Origin: Latilactobacillus sakei
GTDB lineage: Bacteria > Bacillota > Bacilli > Lactobacillales > Lactobacillaceae
Length of the DNA stretch: 64,000 nucleotides
Assembly (NCBI GenBank): GCA_002953655.1
Contig: CP025839.1
Coordinates: 1,798,001-1,862,000 of the forward strand
Reading direction: 5' to 3'
Shown here: positions 38,144 through 47,198 of the stretch, piece by piece
How positions within the stretch are numbered: the first letter of the stretch is position 1
How the letters are laid out: every line of letters begins with the position of its first letter
Made by a program: the position numbers and the translations under genes
The notes under the pieces: model-generated
What the model was told of the DNA's origin: nothing
The model's database searches: none
What the model saw: only the letters and a program-made list of their open reading frames with translations

Positions 38144-38431
38144 TTAGGCTTCTGCTTGTTCTTTAAGAGCCTTCATTTTTTTAACTTGATACTGCTTAGC
38201 GATTAAAATCATCGTTTGGTATAAATCAACAATGTACGGTTCAAATTTCGAATCTTCCACCGCGGCCAATCGTTGATCCATTACCGCTTTTTCACGTTGA
38301 ATATTGGTCAAACCGATTTGATGATCGAATTTGATTTGGGCGATTTCATCAACCACTGCCATCCGTTGTTCAAATAACGCGGCAAGTTGTTGATCAAGTT
38401 CATCAATTTTTTGATATTGTGCTTCTAACAT
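38144..38431 (-). CDS. chorismate mutase (AroQ type)
   Basis: 95 aa, all-helical AroQ fold: IDELDQQLAALFEQRMAVVDEIAQIKFDHQIGLTNIQREKAVMDQRL contains the R..VV..IA..K and the REK active-site features. Converts chorismate to prephenate for Phe/Tyr synthesis, although no other aromatic gene is adjacent. ATG 38431 chosen: GAGGAG is 7 bases upstream; two earlier in-frame starts lie on or too close to it. Follows the HELLH protein gene by 15 bases. Confidence 0.88.
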   Translation of the reverse strand: MLEAQYQKIDELDQQLAALFEQRMAVVDEIAQIKFDHQIGLTNIQREKAVMDQRLAAVEDSKFEPYIVDLYQTMILIAKQYQVKKMKALKEQAEA

Positions 38432-38446
38432 CTTCATTCTCCTCAA

Positions 38447-39409
38447 TTAACGTAGTGAGTAAGGCATTTCAATTTCATTTAAGAAATCACGCACTGATAA
38501 ATCATATAAGCGTTGGAAATATTCGGGCGTCGCTTCTTTATCAGAAACGCTCAAGACAAACGCATTTTGTTGATCACTCTTGCCAATCCCCACATAAGCC
38601 ATTTGTTGCGTTTTATTAGCTAATAAGTGATCTGAATGAAGGATATCATAAACTTGACGCACATCTAAGCGCAATTGACGTTCACTCAAAACTGGCGTTA
38701 ACGTCAATAATTGTTGTAAATTAGTGGCTGCAAAACCAAGCGTTTCTAAGACGCGATCAAACGCAACCCACAAGTTAATCACAGCTCGCCGTAATGTAAA
38801 CGGTGAATCGATTGTTTTCCGTTGTAAAACTTGGTATAAAATTTGCGCTTGTGGATAAGCCACTGGGTAATCCGTTGTCCACTGGTTAGCCAACTGTTGA
38901 TTACCGCCATCGAAAAAGACGAGCGCATCTAACAACGTTAAGACCCGGTAAATCACCCATTGGTTTTCAGGATCTTCTTTTTCAGGTGTCATGTTATCGC
39001 GGAAACCTTCTAGATAGGCTTGCTTGGTTTCAGTATCGACAAAACCATGGGCGACTTGTTCTTGTTGAATAATAGTATGCACTGCCGCATTGTACAATGT
39101 CATCCCAGTGGCCATCAATTGTTCATCTAATTGGGCATTTTCAGTCGTCACATCTTCTAAGACCTGTGGAAAACCGGTCGATAACAATAGTAAATGGAGT
39201 AATTCATGTGATAGTGAATAATCCACAGCTGTTGCATCTGTTAATAAAATTGCCAAACTACCATCATCATTCATCACGCGTTGTGCTTGATCGTGTTTCA
39301 ACATTCCGGAAGCTTCTTGTGCGACCCGGATTTTAATCGGTTGTGGATAATTAGCCTGCACTTGTGCCACTAAACTTTGAATCTCTGGTGAAAAGTCATT
39401 TTCTGTCAT
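38447..39409 (-). CDS. putative metallopeptidase-like protein with HELLH motif
   Basis: 320 aa, cytosolic. Near residue 89 it has YSLSHELLHLLLLS, an HExxH motif in a hydrophobic helix, which suggests a gluzincin-type zinc site; a downstream acidic ligand could not be identified. The rest is helical. Lactobacillar homologues are often called IpaB/EvcA family, a name with no shown function; this is from memory. Tightly coupled to the chorismate mutase gene. Start ATG 39409 with GGGAGCG upstream. Confidence 0.7.
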   Translation of the reverse strand: MTENDFSPEIQSLVAQVQANYPQPIKIRVAQEASGMLKHDQAQRVMNDDGSLAILLTDATAVDYSLSHELLHLLLLSTGFPQVLEDVTTENAQLDEQLMATGMTLYNAAVHTIIQQEQVAHGFVDTETKQAYLEGFRDNMTPEKEDPENQWVIYRVLTLLDALVFFDGGNQQLANQWTTDYPVAYPQAQILYQVLQRKTIDSPFTLRRAVINLWVAFDRVLETLGFAATNLQQLLTLTPVLSERQLRLDVRQVYDILHSDHLLANKTQQMAYVGIGKSDQQNAFVLSVSDKEATPEYFQRLYDLSVRDFLNEIEMPYSLR

Positions 39410-39543
39410 GATTACGCTCCCTTATCAACATCTATGCTTATCATGATAAGCTAAATCGCACTAAATTACCAACGGTTCAAACCAGATTAAAGCGCTTTAA
39501 TTTGGTATACTGTAGGTAACCAAACTAAAAGGATGTGTTGACC

Positions 39544-40083
39544 ATGACAGAACCAGAACACCGCAAAGTGATTTTATACCTCGCGCAAAGTTTAGACGGC
39601 TTTATTGCTGAAAAAGATGGCAGTACTGCTTGGCTATCCGCTCTTAATTCATCAGAGTCCGATGCCGCTATTCAAAGCTTTTACCAAGGTGTCGATACTA
39701 TTATTATGGGCCGTAAAACTTACGAACAATGTATCAAACTGGCTGGGACCTATCCTTATCAGGAAAAACAAAGTTATGTTTTTTCTAAAACACTCCATGA
39801 TACTGCAGACCGCACCAATGTGGTCACCGGCAACGTACCAGAATTCGTCCGCCAATTAAAAACACAAGCTGGTGGCAATATTTGGCTAGTTGGTGGCGCT
39901 GAAACTTTCACAATGCTCCTAAAAGCCCAATTAGTAGACGAACTAATCATCACCATCGCCCCCGTTCTACTAGGTGACGGCATTTCTCTCATCAGCACCC
40001 ACTTAACGGACATGCCACTAGAACTAAGTAAAACCCGCCAACTAGGCCAATTCGTAGAACTAACCTATAAAATTAATTATTAA
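39544..40083 (+). CDS. RibD C-terminal/dihydrofolate reductase-like protein
   Basis: 179 aa NADPH-dependent reductase fold. KVILYLAQSLDGFIAEKDGSTAWL at the start, VDTIIMGRKTYEQC, and GGNIWLVGGAETFTMLLKAQLVDELIITIAPVLLGDGI are the DHFR-like blocks. It is a YyaP/YwjB-type stand-alone protein, not a true DfrA or RibG. Substrate unknown. ATG 39544 is ten bases from AAGGA; an upstream TTG at 39538 is an alternative. A terminator follows. Confidence 0.88.
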   Translation: MTEPEHRKVILYLAQSLDGFIAEKDGSTAWLSALNSSESDAAIQSFYQGVDTIIMGRKTYEQCIKLAGTYPYQEKQSYVFSKTLHDTADRTNVVTGNVPEFVRQLKTQAGGNIWLVGGAETFTMLLKAQLVDELIITIAPVLLGDGISLISTHLTDMPLELSKTRQLGQFVELTYKINY

Positions 40084-40086
40084 AAC

Positions 40087-40128
40087 GAAGTGCGTTCAAA
40101 TGTTCGCATACCAGCTTAACTTTCACAC
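40087..40128 (+). repeat. possible remnant of the palindromic repeat
   Basis: Begins GAAGTGCGTTCAAA as in copies G1 and G3 and ends ACTTTCACACGT, resembling the GCACGT end, but no arms pair convincingly. Listed as doubtful. Confidence 0.3.
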
Positions 40129-40160
40129 GTCCAAGACAATTTGTCTTGGGCGTTTTTTTA
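40127..40160 (+). terminator. terminator of the RibD-like gene
   Basis: ACGTCCAAGACAA / TTGTCTTGGGCGT followed by seven Ts. Confidence 0.9.
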
Positions 40161-40333
40161 TTTGGCCACGCCCCTCATATTAATCGGTGTCATTGACAAC
40201 TACTTAACTGACAGAGCTTAATGTTTTCAATTCTATTACAGAACGTTTACTGAAAACGCACTGGAGCTTTACAAAGTTTCCCTATACTAAATTTGTACTT
40301 TAATACTGCAACGACATAAGGAGGCTTTTTCAC
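40161..40333 (+). promoter_or_regulatory. promoter region of the phn operon
   Basis: An AT-rich stretch ahead of phnX. TATACT (40291-40296) is a good -10 candidate but without a clear -35 at the right distance. An imperfect inverted GAACGTTT / AAAACGCAC lies upstream near 40243-40262. No pho box or known regulator site could be named. AAGGAGG precedes the phnX ATG. Confidence 0.4.
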
Positions 40334-41131
40334 ATGACGGATATTCAATGCGTCATTTTTGATTGGGCAGGGACCACAATCGATTTTGGAAGTTTAGACC
40401 CAGTATTAGCTTTTCAAAGCGCGTTTAACGCCGCCGGTATTCAAATCGATACTGCCAGAATTAGACAAGATATGGGCATCGAAAAACATGAACACATTGC
40501 CAAACTCGCTAAAATGCCAGAGGTGCAACGCGCTTGGTTTGCAAAATATAAACGCGGGATTAACGATGCTGATCAATTGCAACTCTTTAACTATTTCGAA
40601 CAATTCTTGCTCAATCGCTTGAGTACAGCAACGACACTCACCCCGGCCGTTCTTCAAGTCCAAACTTATTTAAAAGCACACCACATTCATATCGCAACAA
40701 CCACCGGCTACACCAAATCAATGCTCGCAATTGCTGCGAAGCAAGCCGGGCTACTGGGGTACCGCCCCGAACTGATAGTTTCAAAGGAAGACGTCGCAGC
40801 TGGTCGACCAGCACCCGATATGATTAACCACATCATGACGGCGTTCAATATTACCGACCCAAAAACAGTCGTTAAAGTCGGTGACACCGTCATCGATATG
40901 CAAGAAGGTAAAAACGCTGGCGCCTTAACCGTTGGCATTATCGAAAGCAGTAGTTTACTTGGCCTAAGTCAAACGGAACTCATCGACCTGCCTCAAAAAA
41001 CACGAATTGCTAAATTTGCAGAAATCACTAGAACCCTCAAGGAAGCTGGCGCTGACTACGTTATTCATAATCTCAGTGAACTACCGGTTATTCTTTCAAA
41101 ATACGAAACCCTTCAAAAGGAGCACGCCTAA
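40334..41131 (+). CDS. phnX: phosphonoacetaldehyde hydrolase
   Basis: 265 aa HAD enzyme splitting phosphonoacetaldehyde to acetaldehyde and phosphate, the second step of 2-aminoethylphosphonate breakdown. CVIFDWAGTTIDFGS carries the nucleophile Asp10; MGIEKHEHI provides Lys51, the Schiff-base lysine of the cap domain; TTTGYTKSM and VVKVGDTVIDMQEGKNAG are HAD motifs II and IV. Full length. First gene of the six-gene phn unit, two bases before phnW. Confidence 0.96.
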   Translation: MTDIQCVIFDWAGTTIDFGSLDPVLAFQSAFNAAGIQIDTARIRQDMGIEKHEHIAKLAKMPEVQRAWFAKYKRGINDADQLQLFNYFEQFLLNRLSTATTLTPAVLQVQTYLKAHHIHIATTTGYTKSMLAIAAKQAGLLGYRPELIVSKEDVAAGRPAPDMINHIMTAFNITDPKTVVKVGDTVIDMQEGKNAGALTVGIIESSSLLGLSQTELIDLPQKTRIAKFAEITRTLKEAGADYVIHNLSELPVILSKYETLQKEHA

Positions 41132-41133
41132 TC

Positions 41134-42243
41134 ATGAATCAACCGTATTTACTTTTAACCCCTGGGCCCCTCAGCACATCACCCGCTGTCAAAGCAGCCA
41201 TGCAAGTCGACCTTAGCACTTGGGATCAAGACTACCTCGCCATCACTGAAGATATCCGCCAACAATTGGTTGCACTTGCCCAAGCCAAATTAGACAACTA
41301 CACCGCCGTCTTATTACAAGGCAGTGGCAGCTACGGCGTCGAAGCGGTCCTCAACACTGTCCTTCCTAAAAAGGATCAACAAGCTTACGGCTGTTTAATG
41401 ATTGCCATCAACGGCGCCTACGGCAAACGAATGGCCGAAATGGCTGATCGCCTTCAAATTCAACACGTTGACCTCGAAGTCTCCGAAACGGAACCAATCA
41501 CCCTTGAATTGGTGCAAGCCTTCTTTAAAAAGCATCCCGAAATCACCCATTTCGCAATGATCCACTGCGAAACGACAACGGGGATTTTAAATCCCATCGA
41601 TACCATTTTCCCATGGGTCAAAGCTCAAAACATCACCACAATTGTTGATGCCATGAGTAGCTTTGGCGGCATTCCCATTGATGTGCCAACCTTAGGCATT
41701 GATTTTCTAATCAGCAGTGCCAATAAATGCATTCAAGGCGTGCCCGGTTTTTCATTCGTGATTGCCAACTGCCAGCAATTAGAACATTGTCAAAATCGTT
41801 CCACTTCTGTGTCGCTTGATTTATACGCCCAATATATCAGTTTCAAAGAACACCCTGGTAAATGGCGCTTCACATCACCAACCCATACCGTATTGGCCTT
41901 CCAAGAAGCCCTTCACGAACTCGCCCTCGAAGGTGGGATTGAAGCCCGCCACTACCGTTATCACCAAAATCAAACTACTTTAGTCGCTGGCATGCAAGCA
42001 CTAGGCTATGAAGCCTTATTACCAACTGCCGACCAATCCCCCATCATCACTACTTTCAAAATGCCTAGCGACTCGTTTGATTTCCAAACTTTCTACAACA
42101 CATTAAAACGCCGCCACTTCGTTATTTACCCCGGTAAAACAACTAAAGTGCCCTCATTCCGAATTGGCACAATTGGCAATGTCGATGGCACCCAAATCAC
42201 GACTTTATTAGAAACAATCAAAGCGGTTCAACAATACTTATAA
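41134..42243 (+). CDS. phnW: 2-aminoethylphosphonate--pyruvate transaminase
   Basis: 369 aa PLP enzyme that turns 2-aminoethylphosphonate and pyruvate into phosphonoacetaldehyde and alanine. LLLTPGPLSTSPAVK at the N-terminus, GSGSYGVEA, IHCETTTGILNPI, VDAMSSFGGIP (Asp172) and SSANKCIQGVPG with PLP lysine 198. Usual length. Together with phnX it forms the complete phosphonatase route. Confidence 0.96.
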   Translation: MNQPYLLLTPGPLSTSPAVKAAMQVDLSTWDQDYLAITEDIRQQLVALAQAKLDNYTAVLLQGSGSYGVEAVLNTVLPKKDQQAYGCLMIAINGAYGKRMAEMADRLQIQHVDLEVSETEPITLELVQAFFKKHPEITHFAMIHCETTTGILNPIDTIFPWVKAQNITTIVDAMSSFGGIPIDVPTLGIDFLISSANKCIQGVPGFSFVIANCQQLEHCQNRSTSVSLDLYAQYISFKEHPGKWRFTSPTHTVLAFQEALHELALEGGIEARHYRYHQNQTTLVAGMQALGYEALLPTADQSPIITTFKMPSDSFDFQTFYNTLKRRHFVIYPGKTTKVPSFRIGTIGNVDGTQITTLLETIKAVQQYL

Positions 42244-42262
42244 TTCATTGGAGGTTCTACCC

Positions 42263-43288
42263 TTGAAAAAAAAGTTATCTGCCCTATTGGCCTTATTATC
42301 AATTCTATTGCTTGCGGCATTGGCCGGTTGTTCTTCAAAAAAATCAGCCAGCAGTAATCAAACCTTAACCATGGTCTTTTATCCTAACGAATCTGCTAAA
42401 GACTTCAACGCTTCCCGAACTGCGATCAAACAACAGCTTGAAAAAGCCACTGGTAAAAAAATCAAGATTCAAACCACCACCGATTACAACATTGCGATTG
42501 AAGCCATCGCTTCTGGTAAAGCCCAATTAGCTTTCATGGGGCCGGAAGGTTACGCCCAATCACATCTTAAGAATAAAGCTGTTCAACCCTTATTTGCCCT
42601 TTCTGGCGCTTCTGGCACTTTAAAAGATGCTGCTTACCATTCTTATTTTATGGTCCCCAAAGGCAAAGAAACCCAATACCAAAAGAACGGTCAATACAAC
42701 ATCGATAACATTAAAGGCAAAAAAATCTCTTTTGTTTCCGTCAGCTCCACTTCAGGACACTTAATTCCAGTGGCCGCTATCCAAAGCAAGTTTAACTTAA
42801 AAAATAGTGACGAACTTTCTCAAAACGGTCACTTCTTCAAATCCGTCCTCTTCGGTAACTCGCACCAAGGTTCTGCCGTCAACCTCTTCAACGGCGACGC
42901 TGATGTCGCTGTCTTCGATGACATTGATACCAACGCTTATATCGATGTTGCCAAAGGATCATGGACCAAAGTGGGGTCAGAATTCCGCGTTAAGGATAAT
43001 GCCACTGCCCCCTTCACCGGCGTTCGCGGTAAAGAAAGTGTGGCGATTGCCATCAGTCCCGTTCAAAATGGCCCCTTCGTCGCAAATACTGATAAATTAA
43101 GCCAAAAAGATCAAGCAAACATCACCAAAGCATTTACAAGCAAAGCCGTCACCGACAATCCTAAAATTCTCTCTCCTAAAGATGCCAAAGTGCCTGCTAT
43201 CTGGAAGAAAGAATCAAGTAAATCACAACTTTTAAAAGTAACAGATGACTGGTATGCACCTACTAATAAACTCGTTGCTAAAAATTAA
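42263..43288 (+). CDS. phnD: phosphonate ABC transporter substrate-binding lipoprotein
   Basis: 341 aa. Signal peptide KKKLSALLALLSILLLAALAGC with lipobox LAGC, so anchored as a lipoprotein. The mature part has the PhnD pattern: MVFYPNESAKDFNASRTAIKQQLEKATGKKIKI, AIASGKAQLAFMGPEGY, SFVSVSSTSGHLIPVAAIQ and GDADVAVFDDID. Start TTG 42263 chosen because GGAGG lies 7 bases before it; an upstream TTG at 42248 precedes that site. Context makes 2-aminoethylphosphonate the likely ligand. Confidence 0.94.
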   Translation: MKKKLSALLALLSILLLAALAGCSSKKSASSNQTLTMVFYPNESAKDFNASRTAIKQQLEKATGKKIKIQTTTDYNIAIEAIASGKAQLAFMGPEGYAQSHLKNKAVQPLFALSGASGTLKDAAYHSYFMVPKGKETQYQKNGQYNIDNIKGKKISFVSVSSTSGHLIPVAAIQSKFNLKNSDELSQNGHFFKSVLFGNSHQGSAVNLFNGDADVAVFDDIDTNAYIDVAKGSWTKVGSEFRVKDNATAPFTGVRGKESVAIAISPVQNGPFVANTDKLSQKDQANITKAFTSKAVTDNPKILSPKDAKVPAIWKKESSKSQLLKVTDDWYAPTNKLVAKN

Positions 43289-43320
43289 TCCTACTAACTC
43301 TTGAAAGGCGGTTTTGACGC

Positions 43321-44064
43321 ATGTTATCGGTCAACCACATCCATAAAACTTTTGCCACTGGACGCCAAGCCTTAACCGACGTTTCCTTCACAGCCAATAA
43401 AGGTGAATTCATCGCCATTATTGGGCCCTCCGGAGCTGGCAAATCAACCATTTTACGTAGTATCAACCGACTAATCAACACCAATAGTGGTGAAATTAGC
43501 CTCGACGGACAAGATATCCGCCATGCAAAGAAAAAAGAACTCCGGCTAATCCGCCGCCAAATTGGCATGATTTTCCAAAGCGCTAACTTAGTCCCTCATT
43601 TGACGGTTATCGAAAACGTCCTTCACGGTCGCCTAGGCTACCAGTCAACGCTGCGCGGGATTTTTGGCTGGTACTCCCAAACTGAAAAGGAAGAAGCCGT
43701 CGCATTATTAACCGCCGTTGGCTTGGCTGATTTCATGTATAACCGGTGCGATGAATTAAGTGGTGGCCAGATGCAACGGGTCGGAATCGCACGCGCTTTA
43801 ATGCAACATCCCAACTTACTCCTTTGTGATGAGCCAATTGCCTCACTCGATCCACAATCTGCTAAAACTGTGATGGATTATCTTCACCGTTTGACTAAAA
43901 AAGCCAATATCACTTGCATCGTTAACTTACATCAAATCGATGCTGCGCGGGAATATGCGGACCGAATTCTAGGCATTAATCAAGGCCACCTCGTCTTTTC
44001 AGGCGTTCAAGACGAATTGACACCCGCGGTTCTTGAGCAACTCTACCAAGATAGTGAGGAGTAG
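43321..44064 (+). CDS. phnC: phosphonate ABC transporter ATPase
   Basis: 247 aa. Walker A GPSGAGKST (near 37-45), Q-loop MIFQSANLV, ABC signature LSGGQMQRVGIARAL, Walker B LLLCDEPIASLD and switch His in NLHQID. Energises the two PhnE permeases. AAAGGCGG upstream of the ATG; three bases before phnE. Confidence 0.95.
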   Translation: MLSVNHIHKTFATGRQALTDVSFTANKGEFIAIIGPSGAGKSTILRSINRLINTNSGEISLDGQDIRHAKKKELRLIRRQIGMIFQSANLVPHLTVIENVLHGRLGYQSTLRGIFGWYSQTEKEEAVALLTAVGLADFMYNRCDELSGGQMQRVGIARALMQHPNLLLCDEPIASLDPQSAKTVMDYLHRLTKKANITCIVNLHQIDAAREYADRILGINQGHLVFSGVQDELTPAVLEQLYQDSEE

Positions 44065-44067
44065 CCG

Positions 44068-44856
44068 ATGACTGTTCAAAAATTCTTCAGAAACCGAAAC
44101 TTGGCGCTGATTGCAATCGCACTATTGCTCAGTGGCCTCTATTTTTCAACAGCTACATTGATCGACTACCATCTAGTCAGCTCGGTCAAGGCCATCCCAG
44201 CCGCTATCGTTTGGATGGTCACCAACTTCATGCCTACCAGCCGGGCTATTGCCGCACTCCCCGAGATTGTGACGAAGTTTACCCAAACCGTCACCCTTTC
44301 AATTGCCGCCACTTTAGCGGCCGCTTTCTTGGCCTTAATTGTCGCCCTGACCGGCTCAGAAACAACTGGTATCAATCGCTTTACCAAACTATTCGCGCGC
44401 GTATTCGCATCATTTTGTCGCAATATTCCGTTAATCGCTTGGGCGATGATTTTACTGCTCGCCTTCAAACAAAGTGATTTAACCGGTTTGTTAGCCCTTT
44501 TTCTAGGATCCTTTGGCTATTTAACTCGGGCTTTCATGGCTTTGATTGATACCAAAGCCACCAATATCTACGAGACCCTCAGTACGACCGGTGCCAACTA
44601 CTTACAAATTGTCTGCCAAGGCATTTTACCTAGCATTTCCGCTTCATTATTGAGTTGGATTCTCTACATGATTGAAAACAACATTCGTGATGCGACCTTA
44701 GTGGGCATTTTGACTGGGACCGGGATTGGTTTTTCATTTGATCTTTACTACAAAAGTTTCCGTTTTGACCTCGCTGGGATGACGACGCTCGTCATCATTA
44801 TCGGCGTTGTCTGTGTTGAACTATTATCTAATCAAGTCAGGAGATTAATGCGATGA
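44068..44856 (+). CDS. phnE: phosphonate ABC transporter permease 1
   Basis: 262 aa, about six membrane helices. FTQTVTLSIAATLAAAFLALIVAL and the EAA loop ETLSTTGANYLQIVCQGILPSISASLLSW (near 172-200), which contacts the ATPase. Overlaps the next permease by four bases (ATGA), so the two subunits are translationally coupled as a heterodimer. Confidence 0.94.
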   Translation: MTVQKFFRNRNLALIAIALLLSGLYFSTATLIDYHLVSSVKAIPAAIVWMVTNFMPTSRAIAALPEIVTKFTQTVTLSIAATLAAAFLALIVALTGSETTGINRFTKLFARVFASFCRNIPLIAWAMILLLAFKQSDLTGLLALFLGSFGYLTRAFMALIDTKATNIYETLSTTGANYLQIVCQGILPSISASLLSWILYMIENNIRDATLVGILTGTGIGFSFDLYYKSFRFDLAGMTTLVIIIGVVCVELLSNQVRRLMR

Positions 44857-45713
44857 TTGAAACGCCCCCCAAACTGATAGCACAACCCGAAATCACGCCA
44901 CCGATAGCTAAGCGTATTTTAGTCCATCCGTGGAATCGGCGCCGTAAAACCGTCGTCACGACCTTCTGCCTTTTGATTGCCATCAGCTTATACGAACTAA
45001 TGACCCTTTCAATCGGTAACGTGCAATTACCAACCGCCTTCAAAACGCTGGGTCAAAATATGACTTTAATTTTCTTGCAACCGCGCTTAAATGGGACTGA
45101 CACATTTCCCCAATTACTCCGCGCCTTACTCGATAGCGTCGCCCTCACGACATTGACGACCTTACTGGGTGCCATCGGTTCCTTCTTCGCCGGCCTATTA
45201 GCCGCCAACAACCTCGCCAACCCGAAAATTGGGACCGTCATTCGGACCCTAATGGCGATTATCCGCGCAATCCCGACCATTTTATGGGTGCTAATCTTCT
45301 CAATTGTGATTGGCCTTGGTGCTGATGCAGCTGTGATTGGCCTAAGTTTCCACAGTTTCGCCTATCTCACAAAAGCCTATTCAGAAAGTTTTGAAACATT
45401 GGACAAAGGGACCATTGAAAGTCTTAAAGCGATGGGCGCTAGTTGGTGGCAGATTGTTTTCCAAGCAGTCTTACCTAGCAGTTTTGCCGCTTTGCTTTCC
45501 TGGACGTTCATCCGCTTTGAAATCAACTTTACTAACGCGATCGCCGTGGGTGCGGCTGCTGGTGCCGGTGGTATCGGTTATCAACTCTTCACCGCCAGTG
45601 GCTTTTACTATGATTTCCATGAAGTCGGCGTGATTGTTTATCTCTGCTTAACGGTCACCGCTTGCTTAGAATTTATTTCCATCAAGCTTCAAAAACGCTA
45701 CCTCTCAAATTAA
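44853..45713 (+). CDS. phnE: phosphonate ABC transporter permease 2
   Basis: 286 aa, about six membrane helices with a longer basic N-terminus (PIAKRILVHPWNRRRK). DSVALTTLTTLLGAIGSFFAGLLAANN, IRAIPTILWVLIF and the EAA loop ESLKAMGASWWQIVFQAVLPSSFAALLSW. Last gene of the phn unit, followed by a terminator. Confidence 0.94.
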   Translation: MIETPPKLIAQPEITPPIAKRILVHPWNRRRKTVVTTFCLLIAISLYELMTLSIGNVQLPTAFKTLGQNMTLIFLQPRLNGTDTFPQLLRALLDSVALTTLTTLLGAIGSFFAGLLAANNLANPKIGTVIRTLMAIIRAIPTILWVLIFSIVIGLGADAAVIGLSFHSFAYLTKAYSESFETLDKGTIESLKAMGASWWQIVFQAVLPSSFAALLSWTFIRFEINFTNAIAVGAAAGAGGIGYQLFTASGFYYDFHEVGVIVYLCLTVTACLEFISIKLQKRYLSN

Positions 45714-45720
45714 TCCCATT

Positions 45721-45767
45721 AAAAAAACGGGCTCGCGCTTCAACTGAAAAGCGAACCCGTTTTATTT
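45721..45767 (+). terminator. phn operon terminator
   Basis: AAAACGGGCTCGC / GCGAACCCGTTTT (few mismatches) then TATTTTGTT on the plus strand, right after the second phnE. Confidence 0.85.
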
Positions 45768-45786
45768 TGTTCTGCTGATTGGGCTA

Positions 45787-45822
45787 TAAAAAAGAACCCC
45801 ACAAATGTGGAGTTCTCTTAGA
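45787..45822 (-). terminator. rplJL terminator
   Basis: AGAACTCCACA / TGTGGGGTTCT then TTTTTT on the minus strand. Because it lies beyond repeat copy C, that copy should be in the rplJL transcript. Confidence 0.88.
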
Positions 45823-45826
45823 AATA

Positions 45827-45943
45827 AAACGTGCTTTCATTAACTACTTTCTGCGCTTTGCTACATCAGTCAAATCATCGGCTACGCCGGTAATCCGCCT
45901 GATTAGGCAAATGCTCAAAAGCAACCCGTTAATGACACACTCT
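45827..45943 (-). repeat. palindromic repeat, copy C (117 bp)
   Basis: Outer arms TCATTAAC / GTTAATGA; inner hairpin ATCGGC / GCCGGT (G-U). Sense orientation with rplL, 4 bases after its stop and 5 bases before the terminator stem: a pure 3' UTR element of a very highly expressed operon. Confidence 0.92.
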
Positions 45944-45947
45944 TAAA

Positions 45948-46316
45948 TTATTTCAAGTTAACGACAGCGCCAACTTCTTCTAATTTAGCTTTCATTTCTT
46001 CTGCTTCGTCTTTAGCAACGTCTTCTTTAAGAGCTGAAGGAGCGTTATCAACTAAGCCCTTAGCATCTTTCAAGCCTAAGCCTGTGATTTCACGAACGGC
46101 TTTGATAACTTTAACCTTTTCTTGGCCGATTTCTGATAATTCAACAGTAAAGCTGTCTTTTTCAGCTGCTGCGTCTGCGCCAGCTGCACCTGCTGCTGCT
46201 ACTGGAGCTGCTGCAGAAACACCGAATTCTTCTTCGATTGCTTTAACTAAGTCGTTTAATTCTAAGATTGATGATTCTTTTAATTGATCAACAATTGCAT
46301 TTACGTCTAATGCCAT
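45948..46316 (-). CDS. rplL: ribosomal protein L7/L12
   Basis: 122 aa stalk protein of the 50S subunit, binding elongation factors. [35 protein letters not shown] (N-terminal dimer domain), an Ala-rich hinge (about 38-50) and the C-terminal domain [35 protein letters not shown]. Start ATG 46316 follows GGAGG; the frame extends upstream without a site. Confidence 0.97.
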   Translation of the reverse strand: MALDVNAIVDQLKESSILELNDLVKAIEEEFGVSAAAPVAAAGAAGADAAAEKDSFTVELSEIGQEKVKVIKAVREITGLGLKDAKGLVDNAPSALKEDVAKDEAEEMKAKLEEVGAVVNLK

Positions 46317-46379
46317 TTTTGTTTCCTCCATTTTGTGGGTAATATTTTTTGATAACACTTTTAACTACACAATTTTAAA

Positions 46380-46883
46380 TTATGCAGCTGGTTCGTCTTT
46401 GCTGTCGGCAACTGCTTTAACAGCATATGCGACGTTGCGGACTGGTGCTTGTAATACAGAAAGTAACATTGATAATAAACCGTCGCGACTTGGTAATGTA
46501 GCCAAGGCGTTGATTTCATCAAGTGTTGCCACTTTACCTTCGATCATACCACCTTTGATTTCAAGTGCATCAGCACTCTTAGCAAAGTTAGCGATGATCT
46601 TAGCTGGTGCAACAACATCTTCGTTAGAAAATGCAACTGCTGTAGGGCCTGTGAATGTATCATCCAAACCTTCGTAACCAGCTTTGTCTGCTGCACGACG
46701 CAAGTAAGTGTTTTTAACAACTTCCATTTGTACGCCAGCTTCACGTAATTGTTTACGTAATTCAGTAACTTGTTCTACTGTTAAGCCACGGTAATCCATA
46801 ACTACGATAGAAACAGCGTTATTAAATTTTTCAACAACTGTGTCAACAATTTGTGCTTTTTTTGCAATGATTGTTTCGCTCAA
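46380..46883 (-). CDS. rplJ: ribosomal protein L10
   Basis: 167 aa. Anchors L7/L12 dimers to 23S r[67 protein letters not shown] is the typical N-terminal half. Start is TTG 46883 with GGAGGTG 7 bases upstream. Controlled by its leader RNA and attenuator (separate entry). Confidence 0.96.
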   Translation of the reverse strand: MSETIIAKKAQIVDTVVEKFNNAVSIVVMDYRGLTVEQVTELRKQLREAGVQMEVVKNTYLRRAADKAGYEGLDDTFTGPTAVAFSNEDVVAPAKIIANFAKSADALEIKGGMIEGKVATLDEINALATLPSRDGLLSMLLSVLQAPVRNVAYAVKAVADSKDEPAA

Positions 46884-46930
46884 TTGATTCACCTCCATTA
46901 GATTTGTAAAACTTGTGGTCAAGAGTTTCT

Positions 46931-47078
46931 TATAAAATAAAAAACTCCATGTCCACCAAGACATAGAGAGGGATTTCAACGTATCTTCCTCGGCAGGATA
47001 TTAAGCCTATTGGCACCTGAGTCTTCGGTAGCATAAATAACCAACTACAAATATAGCATGTAAGCAGCATGCCGTCAA
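46931..47078 (-). promoter_or_regulatory. rplJL promoter, L10 leader and attenuator
   Basis: Minus strand: TTGACG (47078-47073), 17 bases, TATATT (47055-47050). The transcript then has the L10-leader sequence ACTCAGGTGC ... TTAATATCCTGCCGAGG (about 47025-46985), which binds excess L10(L12), and a terminator CTCTATGTC / GACATGGAG with TTTTTTATTTT (46969-46931). This arrangement is the known autoregulation of the operon in Firmicutes. Confidence 0.88.
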
Positions 47079-47198
47079 TGCTAATTTAACTATATTTTTT
47101 TATTATAGTAGCATTATTTTATACTTATTTTATTTTTCTGAAAATAGCGTATAAAATATAGCTATTCAAGAAAATTAAGATAGTAGAGGTGTTTCTTT

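Noticed and set aside
40240-40270. cre or pho-box in the phn promoter region
   Set aside because: CTGAAAACGCACTGG misses fixed positions of cre, and no direct repeats typical of a pho box are present.
47100-47198. cre site upstream of ackA
   Set aside because: TGAAAATAGCG looks similar but has two extra bases in the left half; it does not fit the consensus.
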